A stretch of 26,474 bases of DNA, taken from JBBQRS01 sp038214535. Lineage in GTDB: Bacteria > Chloroflexota > Anaerolineae > CG2-30-64-16. Below the pieces are notes generated by a model. The model saw only the letters and a list, made by a program, of their open reading frames with translations. It was not told the origin of the DNA and ran no database searches. This document shows, one piece after another, positions 22,471-26,474 of the stretch (the stretch's first letter is position 1; the number at the start of each line of letters is the position of its first letter). The DNA lies in NCBI GenBank assembly GCA_038214535.1, contig JBBQRS010000068.1, forward strand, positions 1 to 26,474. The letters run 5' to 3'. A program made the translations under genes and the position numbers.

Positions 22471-23529
22471 ATGTCGTCGGACACTTTGCAATCAACCCAC
22501 GTTTACAACGAAATCTACGAGCAACCCGAAGTAATGCGCCGTTTGCTGGCCTCGGAGAGAACGACCATGGTCGCCCTGACCGACGCCATGCGCACCCGCG
22601 GCCTGGATCACGTCTTCATCGCGGCCCGCGGCACCAGCGACAACGCCGCCCGCTACGCGCAATACCTGCTCGGCGCTTACAACCGCCTGCCGGTCGCGCT
22701 CGCCGCGCCCAGCCTCTTCAGCATCTATGCCGCGCCGCCCCGCTTCGGCGCGGCGCTCGTGCTCGGCATCTCGCAGAGCGGCAAAAGCCCGGACATCGTG
22801 GGCGTGCTGGCCGAAGCGCAACGCCAGGGCGCATTGACCGCCGCCCTCACCAACGCGCCTGATTCCGATCTCGCTCACGTGGCCGATTTCGTCATTGACA
22901 TCCATGCGGGTGAAGAGAAATCTGTGGCCGCCACCAAGTCCTACACCGCCGAACTCGGCGCCATCGCGCTGCTCAGCGCCTGCCTCAACGGCGACGCCGC
23001 GCAGATGGCCGCCCTCACGCGCGCGCCCGACTTCATGGCGCAGACGCTTACGCTCCAGGGTGACGTCGCCGCCATCGCCGAACGCTATCGCTACATGACG
23101 TCCTGCGTCACCATCGGGCGCGGCTTCAACTATGCCACCGCCTTCGAGCTTGCGCTCAAGCTCAAGGAAATGACCTACACGATGGTCGAACCGTACAGCA
23201 GCGCCGATTTCGTACATGGCCCCGTCGCGCTGATCCACAGCGGCTTCCCGGTGATCCTGATCGCCCCATCGGGCAAGATGCTGCCCGAGTTGAAGGCATT
23301 CATGGCGACCGCCAACGCCGCCGACGCCGAACTGCTCGCCATCAGCGACGACGCCGACATCCTCAAAGCGGCGCGGACTGCACTATCGCTACCCGCGGGC
23401 ATCCCCGAATGGCTATCACCCATCCCTGCCATCATCCCAGGCCAACTGTTTGCAATGTATCTCGCCAATGCGCGCGACCTGGATCCCGATCACCCGCGCG
23501 GCCTGAAGAAAGTCACCGAAACGTTCTGA
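22471..23529 (+). CDS. SIS-domain glucosamine-6-phosphate deaminase (NagB-II/AgaS-like)
   Basis: 352 residues from the ATG at 22471, with AGGAG (22461-22465). Two SIS domains match the isomerase half of GlmS without the glutaminase: ARGTSDNAARY (52-62), SQSGKSPD (101-108), VAATKSYTAEL (153-163), then FELALKLKEMTY (225-236), DFVHGPVALI (246-255) and a C-terminal DHPRGLKKVTETF. Such stand-alone proteins deaminate and isomerise GlcN-6-P to fructose-6-P and ammonia. Tight linkage to nagA supports that role. A galactosamine-6-P (AgaS) specificity is the main alternative. Confidence 0.87.
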   Translation: MSSDTLQSTHVYNEIYEQPEVMRRLLASERTTMVALTDAMRTRGLDHVFIAARGTSDNAARYAQYLLGAYNRLPVALAAPSLFSIYAAPPRFGAALVLGISQSGKSPDIVGVLAEAQRQGALTAALTNAPDSDLAHVADFVIDIHAGEEKSVAATKSYTAELGAIALLSACLNGDAAQMAALTRAPDFMAQTLTLQGDVAAIAERYRYMTSCVTIGRGFNYATAFELALKLKEMTYTMVEPYSSADFVHGPVALIHSGFPVILIAPSGKMLPELKAFMATANAADAELLAISDDADILKAARTALSLPAGIPEWLSPIPAIIPGQLFAMYLANARDLDPDHPRGLKKVTETF

Positions 23530-23538
23530 GAACACGAA

Positions 23539-23558
23539 GTCACAGTCGTTTCTGTGAC
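23539..23558. other. Small stem-loop after deaminase gene
   Basis: GTCACAG (23539-23545) pairs with CTGTGAC (23552-23558) around a 6-base loop. Outer CACGAAG (23533-23539) and CTTCGTG (23570-23576) can also pair, so this may be a decayed copy of the ACGAAG palindrome type seen at 2895. Confidence 0.4.
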
Positions 23559-23608
23559 ATGACCCGCATCTTCGTGGGCTATCAACCCACCGGATTCCGC
23601 ATCGAGAA

Positions 23609-24295
23609 ATGAGAACCATGCCAACGTACACCATCCACCAAACGCACGCCGAACCACCCTTGAACGCCGACTGGGACGACCCGACCTGGGCAGGCGCTGA
23701 GACGCTCGCCATCACGCACTTCCGCCTCGAAGGCAGCGACCATCGCCCGGCCACCCAGGCCCGCCTGCTCTATGACGGTCAAGCGATTCACGGCATCTAT
23801 CGCGTGAACGATCACTACGTGCGCTGCATCCACACCGAGCACAACGACCCGGTCTGCACCGACAGCACCGTCGAGTTCTTCGTCCAGCCCCATCCCGATC
23901 GCGGCTACCTGAACTTCGAGTTCAACTGCGGCGGCGCGCTGCTCCTCTACCACATCACCGACCATCAACGCATCGGCGATGGCTTCGCCGCCTATACCAA
24001 GACACCCGCGGCAGACGGCGCGCAGGTGCTCCGGCGCACCTCCTTGCCCCCTATCATCGACCCGGAGCAAGTCGGCCCCACTGCCTGGACCGTACAATTC
24101 CGCATCCCCTTCGCCCTCATTGACAAGTACACCGGGCCGCTGGGAGACATTTCGGGCGCACACTGGCGCGCCAACTTCTACAAATGCGGCGATCGCACCT
24201 CACATCCGCACTGGGGTTCCTGGTCGCCCGTCGTCAAGTTCGACTTCCACCAACCCGCCTGCTTCGGCGACATCATCTTTGAACCCGGTTCGTAG
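23609..24295 (+). CDS. Carbohydrate-binding family 9-like (CBM9-like) protein
   Basis: 228 residues; the ATG at 23609 and one at 23618 are both possible, neither with a good ribosome binding site. The pattern fits the CBM9-like family of stand-alone beta-sandwich proteins: RLLYDGQAIHGIYRVND (51-67), a YVRCIHTEHNDPVCTDSTVE region (70-89), FFVQP, then YLNFEFNCGGALLLY and a closing HWGSWSPV. No signal peptide or catalytic motif is seen. Such proteins often accompany glycoside hydrolases; a direct enzymatic role is not known to me. It probably shares a transcript with the GH5 gene. The only RTCGAY hexamer found in the window (24056-24061) lies in this gene. Confidence 0.72.
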   Translation: MRTMPTYTIHQTHAEPPLNADWDDPTWAGAETLAITHFRLEGSDHRPATQARLLYDGQAIHGIYRVNDHYVRCIHTEHNDPVCTDSTVEFFVQPHPDRGYLNFEFNCGGALLLYHITDHQRIGDGFAAYTKTPAADGAQVLRRTSLPPIIDPEQVGPTAWTVQFRIPFALIDKYTGPLGDISGAHWRANFYKCGDRTSHPHWGSWSPVVKFDFHQPACFGDIIFEPGS

Positions 24296-24341
24296 CGCGC
24301 AGTCCCCTGCGCCTTCGCTCGTAGCGCGCAGTCCCCTGCGC
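24291..24341. repeat. CGTAGCGCGC mini-hairpin family, copies 2 and 3 in tandem
   Basis: Two exact 22-base copies (24291-24312 and 24320-24341) have a 29-base period. Each contains the stem GCGCAG/CTGCGC with a TCCC loop. The first copy overlaps the stop codon of the CBM9-like gene. The second ends eight bases before the AAGGAG (24349-24354) of the GH5 gene. Confidence 0.85.
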
Positions 24342-24362
24342 TCATCACAAGGAGACGCCCTC

Positions 24363-25748
24363 ATGTCCACACCTTCCCACCTCAAAACCCAGGGTCGCCA
24401 GATCACCGACGCCGCCGGCAAACCCGTCATCCTGCGCGGCTTCGGCCTCGGCGGCTGGATGAACATGGAAAACTTCATCACCGGCTACCCCGCCAACGAG
24501 GAAGCCCAGCGCGAAGCCATCCGTGACGTCCTCGGCCCCGCGAAGTGCGAATTCTTCTTCGACCGCTTCCTCGCATACTTCTTCACCGAGGCGGACGCAC
24601 AATATATTCATTCGCTCGGTCTCAACCTGGTGCGCATCCCGGTCAACTACCGCCACTTCGAGGACGACCTGAACCCCTTCGTCATCAAAGAAAGCGGCTT
24701 CGCCCACCTCGACCGCGTCATTGACCTCTGCGCCAAACACCAGATCTACACCATCATTGACCTGCACGCCCTCCCCGGCTACCAGAACCAGGACTGGCAC
24801 TCCGACAACCCGACCCACAAGGCCCTCTTCTGGCGGCACAAGCACTTCCAGGATCGCGCCGTCAACCTGTGGGAAGCCTTCGCCACGCGCTACCGCGACA
24901 ACCCCTGGGTTGCCGGGTATAATCCCATCAACGAACCCTACGACCCCGGCGAAGCCCTCATCATGCCGGTCTATCGCCGTCTCGTAGACGCCATCCGCGC
25001 CATAGACTCGAACCACCTGATCTTCCTGGAGGGCAACCGCTATTCGCAGGACTTCCACATGTTCGGCGATCCCTGGCCCGGCGTCGTCTACACCAACCAC
25101 GACTACGCCGAACCGGGCTTCATGGAAGGCGGCCCCTACCCCGGCGTGACGGGCGGCAAATACTACGACAGCGAGGCGCTGGAAGAGAAATTCCTGCAAC
25201 GCAGCGCGTATATGCTGCAACACGGCCTGCACATCTGGGTCGGTGAGTTCGGCCCCGTTTACACCGACGACCCCGCCGCCGACGCCATGCGCTATCATCT
25301 ACTGCGCGACCAACTCGAAATCTACAAGCACCACAGCGCCAGTTGGTCCATCTGGCTCTACAAAGACGTCGGCCTCCAGGCGCTGACCTATGCCGCGCCC
25401 GACAGCCCGTGGATGCAACGCGTGGGTAAGTTCGTGCAGAAGAAGGCGCGGCTCGGCGTGGACGCCTGGGGCGGAACCGAAGCCGGCGTGCGCGACATCA
25501 TGGTTCCCCTGCGCGAAACCCTGCACCGCGAATCGCCCGGCTGGGACCCCGGCCCCTTCGGCGCGGACTGGTATGCCAAGCGCCACGTGCGCCACCTGTT
25601 GCTCTCCGAGTCCATGCTGCCCGAATTCGCGGCCCTGTTCGCGGGCCTGAGTGAACCCGAGATTGATGCTCTGATGCAATCCTTCCTGTTCGCCAATTGC
25701 GCCATCCGTCAGGAACTGGCCGATCTGCTCGCCGCCTACGCCGCCTGA
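24363..25748 (+). CDS. GH5-family glycoside hydrolase
   Basis: 461 residues; AAGGAG lies 8 bases before the ATG. The N-terminus GRQITDAAGKPVILRGFGLG (11-30) is typical of GH5 glucanase-type enzymes. Key residues follow clan A order: Arg91 in LVRIPVNY, His135 in IIDLHALPG, Asn190-Glu191 in NPINEP (acid/base), His246 in YTNHDY and Glu295 in VGEFGP (nucleophile). The barrel ends near residue 345 and about 115 further residues form a mainly helical C-terminal part. There is no signal peptide. The subfamily and linkage (beta-glucan, beta-mannoside, beta-galactoside or glycan core) cannot be read from sequence alone. Confidence 0.88.
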   Translation: MSTPSHLKTQGRQITDAAGKPVILRGFGLGGWMNMENFITGYPANEEAQREAIRDVLGPAKCEFFFDRFLAYFFTEADAQYIHSLGLNLVRIPVNYRHFEDDLNPFVIKESGFAHLDRVIDLCAKHQIYTIIDLHALPGYQNQDWHSDNPTHKALFWRHKHFQDRAVNLWEAFATRYRDNPWVAGYNPINEPYDPGEALIMPVYRRLVDAIRAIDSNHLIFLEGNRYSQDFHMFGDPWPGVVYTNHDYAEPGFMEGGPYPGVTGGKYYDSEALEEKFLQRSAYMLQHGLHIWVGEFGPVYTDDPAADAMRYHLLRDQLEIYKHHSASWSIWLYKDVGLQALTYAAPDSPWMQRVGKFVQKKARLGVDAWGGTEAGVRDIMVPLRETLHRESPGWDPGPFGADWYAKRHVRHLLLSESMLPEFAALFAGLSEPEIDALMQSFLFANCAIRQELADLLAAYAA

Positions 25749-25758
25749 ATGTCTTTCC

Positions 25759-25820
25759 CTTCGTAGTGACGGCTTCAGCCGTTGCACTGATCTCCAACGG
25801 CTGAAGCCGTCACTACGAAG
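25759..25820. repeat. CTTCGTAGTGACGGC palindrome family, copy 3 (perfect)
   Basis: 25759-25783 and 25796-25820 are exact 25-base reverse complements around a 12-base loop. It starts 10 bases after the GH5 stop. It is the cleanest member of the family also present at 14164 and 15413. Confidence 0.9.
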
Positions 25821-26198
25821 AAGAGCCACGCGCAGTTCTCAGGTCCGCGTTGAAGCCCTGCCGAGGCACAAGCGAGGATGAAACACCGTTAAATCTGCGT
25901 TCATCCGTGCTCGTCCGACGCAGACCCCGATAAGGGGGCGTCCCATTCTTGTCATTCCGAGCGCGTTTGCCAAGTTGCAGATATTTACGCCCGCAGTGTA
26001 TACTCTATGCACACAATGAAATGTGTGAGAAGGTTGTCACAATGATCGTTGGCTGGCGAAGTCGCCCTCCTCCCCTGCCGGCGCCTCGCGACTGTCCTTG
26101 TCGCCTCCGGAGCCTGCTTCTGGTCGGCCCTCGCCCAAATGCCTGTCTGCAGAACTGCGGTTCGGTCCCTATCATCCATATCTCAAGGAGCGAGTAAA
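25821..26198 (+). other. Long non-coding gap and leader before second binding protein
   Basis: The gap between GH5 and the next gene is 450 bases, the longest here. Besides the palindrome above, it holds a weak stem TCTGCGT/ACGCAGA (about 25894-25923) and a possible promoter: TTGCAG (25975-25980), an 18-base spacer and TATACT (25999-26004). Transcription from there would leave a leader of about 185 bases. A small open frame at 25949-26197 has no ribosome binding site and no recognisable product. AAGGAG (26185-26190) serves the next gene. Confidence 0.4.
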
Positions 26199-26474
26199 AT
26201 GGCAGAGAAGAAGTTCGCCACGCGCCGCGATTTCCTGAAGTTCGCGGCCATCACCGGCTCCGGCATGGCCCTCGCAGCCTGCGGCGGCCAGGTCCCCGCG
26301 GCCGTCGAACCGGCCGCCCCCGCCGCGGAAGCGCCCGCCGCCGATCAGCCCGCCGCCGCGGAAGCGCCCGCCGCCGCCGCCGAACCCGCAGCGGAAGACA
26401 AAACCGTGCGGCTCTGGGTCGCCTGGGGCAACATGAACCAGTTGTTCCAGGACGAAGTCTGGTACAAGATGCCC
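26199..26474 (+). CDS. Tat-exported lipoprotein, ABC binding protein (second), partial at window end
   Basis: 92 codons are visible before the window ends. AAGGAG lies 8 bases before the ATG. TRRDFLK (8-14) is a twin-arginine motif and LAAC with Cys28 is a lipobox. A Pro/Ala/Glu-rich linker (about 31-67) follows, in which a 22-base stretch is repeated exactly at 26321-26342 and 26354-26375. The mature part begins KTVRLWVAWGNMN (68-80), the typical first strand of a family 1 solute-binding protein. It probably opens a second importer operon beyond the window. It is clearly not a copy of the first binding protein, whose linker is Val/Lys/Glu-rich. Confidence 0.85.
   Translation, partial: MAEKKFATRRDFLKFAAITGSGMALAACGGQVPAAVEPAAPAAEAPAADQPAAAEAPAAAAEPAAEDKTVRLWVAWGNMNQLFQDEVWYKMP

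Noticed and set aside
24918..24923. TATAAT inside the GH5 gene as a promoter
   Set aside because: It encodes Tyr-Asn before the catalytic NPINEP block, has no -35 and no gene to serve nearby.
25949..26197. 82-codon open frame before the second binding protein
   Set aside because: No ribosome binding site, odd Arg/Cys/Pro-rich composition and no family resemblance; more likely leader sequence.

Overview
The window reads as a glycan-utilisation locus from a GC-rich bacterium, most likely a member of the Chloroflexota (Anaerolineae-like). That placement is an inference. It rests on the Tat-type lipoprotein sugar-binding proteins, one with a Val/Lys/Glu-rich spacer that I associate with this phylum, on the gene content, and on the many intergenic palindromes. 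All 22 recognisable genes lie on the + strand. I see no tRNA, rRNA, transposase, CRISPR array or transcriptional regulator.

Region 1 (203-2892) is a tight three-gene cassette: a GDP-mannose 3,5-epimerase-like enzyme, a compact GHMP-family sugar kinase, and a tandem cytidylyltransferase-fold protein whose first active site is degenerate. Region 2 (3009-7626) holds a probable GH151-type alpha-L-fucosidase (GHL6 barrel plus beta-galactosidase trimerisation-like domain), a divergent URO-D-superfamily protein and a GH29 alpha-L-fucosidase. Region 3 (7831-12581) is uptake: a Tat lipoprotein binding protein, two CUT1-type permeases without an ATPase gene, and an MFS transporter. A second GH29 fucosidase follows (12688-14148).

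Region 4 (14374-19707) is an oxidoreductase module: a zinc-dependent MDR dehydrogenase, two Gfo/Idh/MocA proteins, an extended SDR and a xylose-isomerase-like TIM barrel. Region 5 (19836-23529) is amino-sugar catabolism: a ROK-like kinase, NagA (GlcNAc-6-P deacetylase) and a SIS-domain deaminase/isomerase. Region 6 (23609-25748) holds a CBM9-like protein and a GH5 glycosidase. The window ends inside a second Tat lipoprotein binding protein (26199 onward).

Read together, oligosaccharides carrying L-fucose and N-acetylhexosamine would be imported intact, because none of the glycosidases shows a signal peptide, and then trimmed in the cytoplasm. GlcNAc would flow through kinase, NagA and SIS deaminase to fructose-6-P. 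Fucose or another released sugar may go through the oxidoreductase module or the kinase/nucleotidyltransferase cassette. No fucI, fucK, fucA or fuconate dehydratase is visible, so the fate of fucose is open.

The intergenic regions are unusually structured. There are at least four families of palindromes or iterated repeats, and a shared word (TTTTCGGAT) lies upstream of three genes. The coding sequence also shows near-complete avoidance of the hexamer RTCGAY.
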